Below are positions 16,576 to 22,527 of a stretch of 42,769 nt of DNA, piece after piece. The stretch spans positions 1 to 42,769 of the IMG/VR virus record IMGVR_UViG_3300042430_000669. One strand, 5' to 3'. The position numbers were made by a program, and so were the translations under genes. Under the pieces are notes generated by a model, which was given only the letters and a program-made list of their open reading frames with translations, had not been told where the DNA came from and did no database searches. Position 1 is the first letter of the stretch. Each line of letters begins with the position of its first letter. The DNA is from a virus.

Positions 16576-16605
16576 ATTATAGCAGTAAAGACATCACTAT
16601 GTCAA
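16576..16605 (-). promoter_or_regulatory. Sigma-70-type promoter of TctC-like operon
   Basis: Minus strand TTGACA (16605-16600), 18-nt spacer, TATAAT (16581-16576). Predicted leader about 55-60 nt. A TATAAATA box, the T4 late-promoter type, lies upstream at 16659-16652 on the same strand. Confidence 0.8.
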
Positions 16606-16660
16606 GCGTCAGTTTGAGTGCCGACGTCGGAAGAACCCGGCGTTGCAGAAATATTTATAC

Positions 16661-16828
16661 CTATCGACCTCGACCGGCACTTCTTGTTGGCGGTTTATTG
16701 TTGATGGGCGCCGCGGTTTTTATTTTTTTTACTTTAGCATCGGTGATAGGAGCATCACCATTTTCTGGATGATGGATACCTTTCTTTTTGTCTAGTGCTC
16801 GTTGTAACGTGTCTGATAGTTTGCTCAT
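16661..16828 (-). CDS. Small basic protein, 55 aa
   Basis: Starts MSKLSDTLQRALDKKKG and ends TRSAGRGR. AAGGA is placed correctly 6 nt upstream. Rich in Lys, Arg and Pro, likely disordered and possibly nucleic-acid binding. Lies directly downstream of the tRNA-Thr gene in the same direction. Not recognised. Confidence 0.65.
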   Translation of the reverse strand: MSKLSDTLQRALDKKKGIHHPENGDAPITDAKVKKIKTAAPINNKPPTRSAGRGR

Positions 16829-16845
16829 ATTAAATCCTTAAATTT

Positions 16846-16922
16846 TGGTTCCCGGTGTCGGATTCGAACTGACCACATCAGCATTACAAATGCTGCGCTC
16901 TGCCTAATGAGCTAACCGGGAA
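16846..16922 (-). tRNA. tRNA-Thr (TGT)
   Basis: Cloverleaf with acceptor TTCCCGG/CCGGGAA, anticodon stem CAGCA/TGCTG with loop TTTGTAA (anticodon TGT, reads ACA), T-loop TTCGAAT and encoded CCA. It is embedded between two small protein genes. Confidence 0.93.
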
Positions 16923-16926
16923 TAGA

Positions 16927-17190
16927 TTATTCCGTGGCCTGCAATTTTTCTTCGGCAACCAACTCTGGAACTTCTGCAATCACTGCTTCCCCAACAACTT
17001 TCTTGCTCACTTGCTGTGTTTTCATGCGATAGCACAAAGCCCGTGTAATTTTTGGAACATGCTTTTTACGAGCACCTTCTAATAATTTTTCTAATTGAGA
17101 AATATTTAATGGTCCAAGTCTTGTTTTACCAGTCTTGGTTAACATTGAGTTTGCCTTACGAGTTTTTTGATTGCCGCCTTTAGCTGCCAT
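16927..17190 (-). CDS. Small basic phage protein
   Basis: An 87-aa protein with a Lys/Arg-rich first half (GGNQKTRKANSM, GKTRLGPL) and an acidic tail VPELVAEEKLQATE. It contains ISQLEKLLEGARKKHVPKITRALCYR. Possibly DNA- or RNA-binding. It lies 19 nt after the omega-like gene in the same unit. No family recognised. Confidence 0.7.
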   Translation of the reverse strand: MAAKGGNQKTRKANSMLTKTGKTRLGPLNISQLEKLLEGARKKHVPKITRALCYRMKTQQVSKKVVGEAVIAEVPELVAEEKLQATE

Positions 17191-17210
17191 GTTTATTCCT
17201 TATAATATTA

Positions 17211-17438
17211 TTATTTTATCTTAGCTAGATAATCTTCTAGATTGACTTGACCGCCTTCTACTTCCATCAAGGCGTCAACCGGAGTTATATAGCGTGTGGT
17301 ATCCTCACGATGAATACGTTTAAGTTCACGTAGACGCTGTGCAGCAATTAAAACAAGATCATATCTACCCCCACCGGCTTGACGAACACATTCTTCGGTA
17401 TCAATGATAGGGCCACGGCTTGCGATTCTTGGTTTCAT
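17211..17438 (-). CDS. rpoZ: RNA polymerase omega-subunit-like protein
   Basis: A 75-aa protein whose residues 25-40 (RYDLVLIAAQRLRELK) match the core motif of bacterial omega (N/R-RF/YDLVLxAAxRARxL), preceded by DTEECVRQAGGG as in omega N-termini. Omega helps to fold and hold the beta' subunit of RNA polymerase in the cytoplasm. Usual length is 70-100 aa, so it is full size. The C-terminal part (ALMEVEGGQVNLEDYLAK) also fits the helix and turn of omega. It is a phage-borne copy by context. It could replace or compete with host omega. Similarity is judged from motif recall only. Confidence 0.75.
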   Translation of the reverse strand: MKPRIASRGPIIDTEECVRQAGGGRYDLVLIAAQRLRELKRIHREDTTRYITPVDALMEVEGGQVNLEDYLAKIK

Positions 17439-17446
17439 AACTATCC

Positions 17447-17611
17447 TTACTTGTTTAGAATTTGATTTTGTTTGAATGCTTTAATAATTTCGTGAGTGTG
17501 TTTTTTACTGGCCATAATCTGCCGACTTGCAACAGCCCGTTTCTCACTCTTTGTCCACTGGCCTGATAATGTACGATCTCTTTCTGATGCTGTTTGTTTT
17601 GGTTTCGCCAT
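17447..17611 (-). CDS. Small basic protein, 54 aa
   Basis: Starts MAKPKQTASERDRTLS; this ATG has AAGGA 8 nt upstream and is preferred to an upstream in-frame ATG without one. Highly basic (KKHTHEIIKAFKQNQ), soluble and likely helical. First gene of a short operon with the omega-like gene. Not recognised. Confidence 0.65.
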   Translation of the reverse strand: MAKPKQTASERDRTLSGQWTKSEKRAVASRQIMASKKHTHEIIKAFKQNQILNK

Positions 17612-17672
17612 GTTCATTTCCTTTTTGTACAGATTTATATTATACAACATTTTTTATTAATTAAATACAATT

Positions 17673-18902
17673 ATGGACAAATCAGCAACGTATTGTGTAA
17701 TGCCTCATTTAGGAATGGCTCTTCAAAATCACTCTGATCTTTGTTGTTGTAACATCAATAAATATAGTTGGCAAGATGAAAAACGAAATACAATGTTTGT
17801 ATATAGCCATCCTATAGAATTGGCTTATAAAAGCCATACTAGAAAAATAATTGCTGCCAATCTTGACAACGGAATTAAGCATCCTAGTTGTCAACCATGT
17901 TGGGATCTAGAGACAGCAGGAAAAAAATCTGTACGGGAGAAATTGAACAGTAAGTTTGGTTCGGTAGAACCATTACTAGACCAACCACGTATTTTGATTA
18001 TTAAACCTGGAAATACCTGTAACTTTGCGTGCCGCATGTGTAACCCTATAACTAGTAGTAATTGGTATCACGATGGATACGATTTAGAAAAAGACGGGCT
18101 TGCTAGTTCTAGCTGGTATGAAAATATTAGATCAACTGACGATGTTGCTAAATTGACCTTTAACGAATATACAAAGACGTTTGAAACGATTAGAAATAGT
18201 TTTAATCAAGACAACAAAGAATTTTGGGACACATTAAAAAAATGGATTGAGAATTTAATTTACATTGATATTTATGGCGGCGAACCATTTTTGACTCCGG
18301 CTATGTTTGATTTATTAGAGCACGGTGTTAACATTGGTGCTAGTAAAAACATTACCATAGGAATACATACAAATGCCAGCATAAACAACACTAGGTATTT
18401 GGAAATTTTATCTCAGTATAAAGAAGTATCCTTTCATGTTAGTATAGATTCAGCGGTACCGGCGCAGTTAGAATACATACGACATAAAGCAGATTTTGAC
18501 ACAGTGATAGAAAATTCTATAAAATTTAAGAATTATTTTAAAGATCATCCTAATGTAAAAACAAATGTAACAACAACTATTACTCCGTTGAATGTATTCT
18601 ATGTAGACACTATAATTAAAGACGTAACAGATCTTTTGGGATTGTCTCTCATTGGAATAAACATTGTTACTACACCAGAATACGACATAAGACATCTGCC
18701 GGTTCCAGTTAAAGATTATCTTATTAACAATATTAAAGAACCCACAGTTGTTAATTTTCTAAAACAAACTATACCGGGTTGCGATGTTGAGTGGCCAAAG
18801 TTTTGCCAGACCACTAATAAATTAGATCAGTTACGTAGGCAAAGTTTTGCCAAGGTGTTTCCTGAGTGGTGGACCTTGTTAGAACCTTATTGGATTAAAT
18901 AA
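17673..18902 (+). CDS. Twitch-domain radical SAM protein
   Basis: A 409-aa radical SAM enzyme. The cluster motif is C116-x3-C120-x2-C123 in NTCNFACRMC, followed by YGGEPFLTP (GGEP, SAM binding). An N-terminal set of cysteines (C8, C24-C26, C73, C76 with PSCQPCW) suggests an auxiliary cluster domain of the twitch/SPASM type. Family members modify peptides, proteins or small molecules by radical chemistry. It is on the plus strand and directly precedes the 144-aa gene at 18907, which may be a partner. Substrate unknown. Confidence 0.85.
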   Translation: MDKSATYCVMPHLGMALQNHSDLCCCNINKYSWQDEKRNTMFVYSHPIELAYKSHTRKIIAANLDNGIKHPSCQPCWDLETAGKKSVREKLNSKFGSVEPLLDQPRILIIKPGNTCNFACRMCNPITSSNWYHDGYDLEKDGLASSSWYENIRSTDDVAKLTFNEYTKTFETIRNSFNQDNKEFWDTLKKWIENLIYIDIYGGEPFLTPAMFDLLEHGVNIGASKNITIGIHTNASINNTRYLEILSQYKEVSFHVSIDSAVPAQLEYIRHKADFDTVIENSIKFKNYFKDHPNVKTNVTTTITPLNVFYVDTIIKDVTDLLGLSLIGINIVTTPEYDIRHLPVPVKDYLINNIKEPTVVNFLKQTIPGCDVEWPKFCQTTNKLDQLRRQSFAKVFPEWWTLLEPYWIK

Positions 18903-18906
18903 AACT

Positions 18907-19341
18907 ATGCATATAGAATTAGATTTCTCGGCTAACGAAAATTGCAAAGATATTATTTTAGAAATATATTTAGACCAAGATAAAATTTTTCATGCCACTG
19001 CACAAACAGCAATTCAAACAGTGATTCACGATATTGTTGATGTTTTGGCCAATCACGAACTAAAATTAGTTATGAGTGGAAAAAACTGTAAACACACTAC
19101 ATTAGACGGCAACGGAAATATTTTAAAAGATATATTTTTTAAAATTGACCGTCTGGAATTTGAAGAAATGGACATGCAAGAAGTGTTTTGTTTAGGGCGC
19201 CGCAGTAGACATAGGCACAGTTTCAATTCAACCCAACCAGAATTTGACGACGAGTTTTATGGGGAAATAGGTTGCAATGGCACAGTATTCATACCATTTG
19301 ATACCCCTATTTACTTGTGGTTATCTGACAATTTAGATTAA
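18907..19341 (+). CDS. Beta-rich phage protein, possibly carbohydrate-binding-like
   Basis: A 144-aa protein starting MHIELDFSANENCKDI, 4 nt after the radical SAM gene. Alternating hydrophobic stretches such as ILEIYLDQDKIFHAT, HELKLVMSGKNCKHT and FFKIDRLEFEEMDM suggest a beta sandwich. I recall similar sequences in T4-like phages annotated as carbohydrate-binding-like, but cannot confirm this. It contains four Cys and a His-rich segment GRRSRHRHSF. Its position suggests a partner or substrate of the radical SAM enzyme, which is inference. Confidence 0.6.
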   Translation: MHIELDFSANENCKDIILEIYLDQDKIFHATAQTAIQTVIHDIVDVLANHELKLVMSGKNCKHTTLDGNGNILKDIFFKIDRLEFEEMDMQEVFCLGRRSRHRHSFNSTQPEFDDEFYGEIGCNGTVFIPFDTPIYLWLSDNLD

Positions 19342-19346
19342 AAATT

Positions 19347-19997
19347 TTAAAAATTTTGTTCATGTTTACACAACACATGAATTTGTAACAATTCTCTGTG
19401 AGGAAATTCATTGTACTTTTTCCAATTAGATGTACAATGTAATTGTGTGGCATCAAACAAAACACCTGTACCTTTTTTGTAAGGATAGACACCATCTAAA
19501 GTTAAGTAATCTGCAATATAACTTTTTTGATTTTCGTCAATGGTATGTTCTAGATCTTGAATTTCACTTATGTTTGATAATTTCTTTTTCAATCGTCTTA
19601 GCTTGCCCCATTCGGTAACATAGGCATGTAGTGCATCGTTATCCCAGCATTTTTCTTTCCATACAAAGGTTTTGAATTTAGGTTCCGTATCCATTGCTAG
19701 TATGTAGGTATACCGAAAGAGATCTGGTTGGTCGTTCCCGTAATCATCAATGTGTATTCCGTGTGGATTGGTCTGTCTTTGATAAGCCGACCAAACATCA
19801 ACAGTGTCACTAAAATTGTTAGCTACGATGCGACAAACTATTTCAAATTCAGAAGAAGTTTTATCAATTGTCAATCGGTGATCAATTATCGTATCACCAA
19901 CTTGCCAATTTATGTATTTTTTATCAAGATTGGTTTGGAAATATTGTTTGAATAACTCAATTTCTTCTTCTGAGATAATGTTATTTAATGTAAGCAT
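19347..19997 (-). CDS. 2OG-Fe(II) oxygenase-like protein
   Basis: A 216-aa protein starting MLTLNNIISEEEIELF; upstream open frame crosses the tRNA and is not real. The facial triad of 2-oxoglutarate/Fe(II) oxygenases is visible: H82-x-D84 in HGIHIDDYG, H187 in TQLHCTSNW, and R201 as the 2OG-binding basic residue. Length fits prolyl-hydroxylase-like members. The family is common in T4-like phages. Target could be a protein, nucleic acid or small molecule. Convergent with the radical SAM pair and cotranscribed with tRNA-Ser. Confidence 0.75.
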   Translation of the reverse strand: MLTLNNIISEEEIELFKQYFQTNLDKKYINWQVGDTIIDHRLTIDKTSSEFEIVCRIVANNFSDTVDVWSAYQRQTNPHGIHIDDYGNDQPDLFRYTYILAMDTEPKFKTFVWKEKCWDNDALHAYVTEWGKLRRLKKKLSNISEIQDLEHTIDENQKSYIADYLTLDGVYPYKKGTGVLFDATQLHCTSNWKKYNEFPHRELLQIHVLCKHEQNF

Positions 19998-20013
19998 ATT
20001 GTTATTTAGTGTA

Positions 20014-20103
20014 TGGCGGAGAGCGTGAGATTCGAACTCACGATACAGTTGCCTGTATGTCTGCTTAGTAGGCAGATGCCATCGTCCACTCGGCCAGCTC
20101 TCC
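20014..20103 (-). tRNA. tRNA-Ser (ACT anticodon)
   Basis: A class II tRNA with long variable arm. Acceptor GGAGAGC/GCTCTCC, anticodon stem TCTGC/GCAGA with loop CTACTAA (anticodon ACT), T-arm GTGAG/CTCAC with TTCGAAT, discriminator G and encoded CCA. The usual bacterial anticodon for AGU/AGC is GCT; A at position 34 is rare outside tRNA-Arg(ACG). Confidence 0.88.
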
Positions 20104-20143
20104 ATTAAGCAGTTATTATATTGTAATAACTGCTTAATGTCAA
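20104..20143 (-). promoter_or_regulatory. Consensus sigma-70 promoter inside a 15-bp palindrome
   Basis: Minus strand TTGACA (20143-20138), 17-nt spacer and TATAAT (20120-20115) match consensus exactly. The arms 20104-20118 and 20124-20138 are a perfect 15-bp inverted repeat with a 5-nt centre, covering the spacer and the -10 box and ending at the tRNA-Ser 5' end. It may be an operator site. Transcript start is predicted just before the tRNA. Confidence 0.8.
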
Positions 20144-20146
20144 TGA

Positions 20147-20695
20147 CTAAACAAACCTAATTGTAAAGGCAAAGGTAGCCGGGAAGTCGGCAATGAAATC
20201 CTTGTTTGTAGGGTCGTTAACGTAGGATGGATCAACTAGGGCACGGATATTGTGTCCAAAGTTAAAACAAACCATCTTACCAAAGATTGACTGGTAAGAG
20301 TTGTACTGCCACAAACCCTGACCTTGAACACGAATAGTTCCGGGATTATTTGCCCCACAGTCAACTTTGCCTTCGTAAGTCATGCCTTCTGTTCCATGCA
20401 AGTACTTGACTGCAAAGCCATAAAACGGATTACGCCACAACCACTGTACCTTTGACCACCAGCAAGGGTTGTGTTCGGCACGGAATGTTTGATCGCCATC
20501 TAGGCTGTTATCAGGTGTCTGCCACCAGGAAACAAAAGAGAACAAGCGCGGACCTGATTCCCAAACGGTACCGTTGTTGCACCAGCCAATTTGGGTAGAG
20601 TACATAATGCCAATAATAAACGCTAACGGGTAAGTTAAAACAACACCGATTAGGTTAATTGGAACTAAAATAAAAATATAAAGAATATACGCCAT
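20147..20695 (-). CDS. Phage membrane protein (DUF7338-like)
   Basis: A 182-aa protein. The first 32 residues are a hydrophobic membrane segment (MAYILYIFILVPINLIGVV). Then come WWQTPDNSLDGDQTFRAEHNPCWWSKVQWLWRNPFYGF-type repeats of Trp, and a C-terminal beta-rich region ending TIRFV. I recall this layout in phage proteins named DUF7338. AGGAGG is an excellent ribosome-binding site. Function unknown; possibly an inner-membrane-anchored protein used in lysis or exclusion. Confidence 0.72.
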   Translation of the reverse strand: MAYILYIFILVPINLIGVVLTYPLAFIIGIMYSTQIGWCNNGTVWESGPRLFSFVSWWQTPDNSLDGDQTFRAEHNPCWWSKVQWLWRNPFYGFAVKYLHGTEGMTYEGKVDCGANNPGTIRVQGQGLWQYNSYQSIFGKMVCFNFGHNIRALVDPSYVNDPTNKDFIADFPATFAFTIRFV

Positions 20696-20724
20696 AGTAA
20701 TACCTCCTGTGGGTTATTTAATGA

Positions 20725-20952
20725 CTATTGCCAGCGTAGTACAAATAATGTCTTATGTTGTTCCCAGCGAAATCCTACGCCCAGTTGATAGTGATCACCA
20801 TCGTCCCATGCCCAAGAGGCGAGTCTAGACCCTACATTTTGTGTCAGCCAATTTTCAATGAGATGAACTCCTAGGTCCCAGTCAATTTGATTAGAATCAT
20901 CAACTGTTGGCCACGGAACCTGAGCTGTGTAGCGAAAAGGATGTAAGTCCAT
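20725..20952 (-). CDS. Small FVLRW-tail phage protein
   Basis: A 75-aa protein (start MDLHPFRYTAQVPWP; an ATG 12 nt upstream is also possible) that ends FRWEQHKTLFVLRWQ, a clear example of the tail shared with the array at 10505-12279. WDLGVHLIENWL and SWAWDDGDHYQLG make up the middle. Follows the downstream side of an atypical tRNA. Function unknown. Confidence 0.7.
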   Translation of the reverse strand: MDLHPFRYTAQVPWPTVDDSNQIDWDLGVHLIENWLTQNVGSRLASWAWDDGDHYQLGVGFRWEQHKTLFVLRWQ

Positions 20953-20975
20953 TAGTGCTCGCATACGGATATTTA

Positions 20976-21052
20976 TGGTGCCCCTGGTAGGATTCGGACC
21001 TACAGATACTGCCTTCTTGGAGCAGTGACTTTACCAGTTTGTCTACAGGGGT
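20976..21052 (-). tRNA. Atypical tRNA, anticodon AAG by position
   Basis: A tRNA-like fold: acceptor ACCCCTG/CAGGGGC with an A-C mismatch at 1-72, D-arm GAC/GTC, T-arm GTAGG/CCTAC with loop TCCGAAT, and encoded CCA. Anticodon stem CTGCT/GGCAG closes with T-G, and the loop CCAAGAA has C at position 33, where U is nearly universal. The anticodon would be AAG but there is no long variable arm as in tRNA-Leu. Identity uncertain; could be a degenerate gene. Confidence 0.6.
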
Positions 21053-21060
21053 AATTAAGG

Positions 21061-21088
21061 CTAGTTTTTCATGTGTCAGGAAAACTAG
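21061..21088. repeat. 8-bp perfect inverted repeat
   Basis: CTAGTTTT (21061-21068) and AAAACTAG (21081-21088) with a 12-nt centre, between the metallophosphoesterase and the atypical tRNA. A hairpin with no T run on either side; may mark transcript processing or a weak terminator. Confidence 0.55.
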
Positions 21089-21168
21089 CAAACCCCGCAG
21101 CGGCAGCTCATCTCCGGTTTGGCCCTGGCGGATGCTGAATACTCTTGTGGAGTCGGAGTCAGCAATAA

Positions 21169-21774
21169 CTATGAAACTTGTGTGGTTCCATTTCCATTCT
21201 TGAAACCAACAACACCACCTTCTGCTTCAATGCGTTTGATAACATCTTCAAACAGGACAGGAGCAAAGTCAGTTTGTTCTACACAGACGCAATGATAGCG
21301 TTCATCTATTGTTTCGCAACCATGAGCCACGAATTCTTCAAGTGTTCGCGCAGGCCGCATGACACGACTAGCATGCAAGTGTCCGTGAATGTTAACCCCA
21401 AACCGACCAAGACTTTCACTATGTATAGGAATATGAGAGAGAATCATTCCGTTCATGACATGGTATCCACGTAGACTACGGAAATACTTCGTGTAGTCTT
21501 CATCCTTAAAGATGTCATGGTTACCACGGATAAGAACTTTGTCACCGTTGAGTCTATCTAGGATAGGCAATGCTTTTCTATTAATTACAACATCTCCCAA
21601 GTGATAAACTTTGTCGTTAGGTTTGACCCGTTCATTCCAAGCCTTGACCATGAACTCGTCCATCTCATCTGGATCAGTCCATGGGCGTAACTTGGTTACA
21701 CCATCGTTACGTGTGAACTTACAAACTCCCAAATGCCCAAAATGTGTATCAGACACCAAAAATACGCTGGGCAT
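21169..21774 (-). CDS. Metallophosphoesterase
   Basis: A 201-aa calcineurin-like phosphoesterase. Metal-binding motifs appear in family order: D9-x-H11 (SDTHFGH), GD61 (HLGDVV), GNHD at 84-87, LSHIP and GHLH. Length fits compact YfcE-like or phage enzymes. It would hydrolyse phosphodiesters of nucleotides or small RNAs; the specific substrate is unknown. It has AAGGAGG at ideal distance and a promoter (21806-21834). After the TAG stop the frame stays open for 27 codons; see findings. Confidence 0.88.
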   Translation of the reverse strand: MPSVFLVSDTHFGHLGVCKFTRNDGVTKLRPWTDPDEMDEFMVKAWNERVKPNDKVYHLGDVVINRKALPILDRLNGDKVLIRGNHDIFKDEDYTKYFRSLRGYHVMNGMILSHIPIHSESLGRFGVNIHGHLHASRVMRPARTLEEFVAHGCETIDERYHCVCVEQTDFAPVLFEDVIKRIEAEGGVVGFKNGNGTTQVS

Positions 21775-21805
21775 AGTGCCTCCTTTCTTTATTGTTTAAT
21801 ATACC

Positions 21806-21834
21806 ATTTTACTACAAAACGGTTTAGTGGTCAA
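21806..21834 (-). promoter_or_regulatory. Sigma-70-type promoter of metallophosphoesterase
   Basis: Minus strand TTGACC (21834-21829), 17-nt spacer, TAAAAT (21811-21806), followed by a leader with AAGGAGG. It is adjacent to the tRNA-Cys 3' end. Confidence 0.75.
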
Positions 21835-21836
21835 TC

Positions 21837-21914
21837 TGGAGCAACGGGCTGGATTTGAACCAGCGGTGTTAGGGATTTGCAGTCCCTTGCATTGGGCCAC
21901 TCTGCCACCGTTGC
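21837..21914 (-). tRNA. tRNA-Cys (GCA)
   Basis: Acceptor GCAACGG/CCGTTGC, anticodon stem AGGGA/TCCCT with loop CTGCAAA (anticodon GCA), T-loop TTCAAAT, encoded CCA after discriminator T. Last of the cluster 22464-21837. Confidence 0.93.
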
Positions 21915-21920
21915 GTTGTT

Positions 21921-21994
21921 TGGAGCGGGATATCGGAATCGAACCGATGACGAAAGATTGGAAATCTTTAGTTTTGCCCCTAAACTAATCCCGC
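21921..21994 (-). tRNA. tRNA-Gly (TCC)
   Basis: Acceptor GCGGGAT/ATCCCGC, anticodon stem AAAGA/TCTTT with loop TTTCCAA (anticodon TCC), T-loop TTCGATT, encoded CCA. Separated from the next tRNA by a 61-nt stretch that folds into two hairpins but is not a clear tRNA. Confidence 0.92.
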
Positions 21995-22055
21995 CGGGTG
22001 TAGGGCTTCCACCTACTTCCACATCGCTTTAAAGTCTGCGTGTCCAAGACTTGTA

Positions 22056-22129
22056 TGGCTCTGAGCCAGGGAATTGAACCCCATCCAACAGGTTTGGAGT
22101 CTGTTGTGCTACCGTAACACTTGCCCGGA
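22056..22129 (-). tRNA. tRNA-Trp (CCA), mismatched
   Basis: D-arm GTG/CAC, anticodon loop CTCCAAA (anticodon CCA), T-loop TTCAATT and encoded CCA. The acceptor TCCGGGC/GCTCAGA contains a C-A mismatch at 3-70 and a G-U, and the anticodon stem ACAGA/CCTGT has an A-C pair next to the loop. Reading is tryptophan; function is probable but weaker than for the others. Confidence 0.8.
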
Positions 22130-22131
22130 AT

Positions 22132-22207
22132 TGGTTGCGGGAGCCGGATTCGAACCGACGACCTTCAGCTTATGAGACTGACGAAATACCAACTTTTCCA
22201 TCCCGCG
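22132..22207 (-). tRNA. Initiator-like tRNA-fMet (CAT)
   Basis: Acceptor starts C1 against A72 (unpaired) with GCGGGA/TCCCGC below, the mark of initiator tRNA. A11-T24 is present in D-stem GAAA/TTTC. The anticodon loop is CTCATAA, and the T-arm GTCGG/CCGGC matches E. coli fMet. But the anticodon stem TCAGT/GCTGA lacks the three consecutive G-C pairs usual in initiators. Confidence 0.87.
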
Positions 22208-22214
22208 ATAGTAC

Positions 22215-22292
22215 TGGTACACTGTAGGGGATTCGAACCCCTGAAATGTCACCGTGAAAGGGTGATGACTTAGGCCGCTTGTCGAACAGTGT
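22215..22292 (-). tRNA. tRNA-Glu (TTC)
   Basis: Acceptor ACACTGT/ACAGTGT, D-arm GAC/GTC, anticodon stem TCACC/GGTGA with loop CTTTCAC (anticodon TTC), T-loop TTCGAAT, encoded CCA. Confidence 0.93.
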
Positions 22293-22301
22293 ATAAAACT
22301 T

Positions 22302-22378
22302 TGGCGGTCTGTATGGGACTTGAACCCATGGTCTCAGCAGTGACAGTGCTGTGATTTAACCAACTAATCTAACAAACC
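22302..22378 (-). tRNA. tRNA-Asp (GTC)
   Basis: Acceptor GGTTTGT/ACAGACC, anticodon stem CAGCA/TGCTG with loop CTGTCAC (anticodon GTC), T-loop TTCAAGT, encoded CCA. Confidence 0.93.
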
Positions 22379-22379
22379 A

Positions 22380-22464
22380 CATAGTAAAGCACACCAGAGT
22401 AGAATCGAACCTACACTACCCGTCAGCAGACCTACCATTGGTCTATCTAATGTACTTTACTATG
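22380..22464 (-). other. Degenerate tRNA-like element inside a 10-bp inverted repeat
   Basis: The arms catagtaaag (22380-22389) and ctttactatg (22455-22464) are perfect inverted repeats. Between them on the minus strand are an acceptor-like stem CATTAGA/TCTGGTG, a D-arm GACC/GGTC with loop AATGGTA, and a T-arm GTAGG/TCTAC around TTCGAT. The part that should hold the anticodon arm is only about 14 nt and has no proper stem. No CCA follows. First element of the cluster transcript. Confidence 0.55.
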
Positions 22465-22527
22465 CACTAATTTTTTGTTCTACAAGAAGAACTCTATCCT
22501 AGTGCCCGCCCGTTTATGCTTGTTTAT

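Noticed and set aside
16545-16772. 75-aa plus-strand open frame with a hydrophobic end
   Set aside because: It runs over the TctC promoter and the minus-strand 55-aa gene, has no ribosome-binding site, and its composition is that of an antisense frame.
19998-20105. N-terminal extension of the oxygenase gene through the tRNA
   Set aside because: It covers tRNA-Ser in frame by chance; the ATG at 19997 gives a normal family start.
20900-21091. 63-aa minus-strand frame
   Set aside because: It crosses the atypical tRNA and inverted repeat; no ribosome-binding site or protein-like features.
21831-22464. CRISPR-like array of repeated GGxTTCGAAxC units
   Set aside because: The repeats are T-arms of tRNA genes; spacers have tRNA structure and no direct repeat is constant.
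22380-22464. Attachment site or transposon end based on the 10-bp inverted repeat
   Set aside because: No integrase, transposase or target duplication is visible; the repeat fits an RNA stem around a tRNA-like element better.
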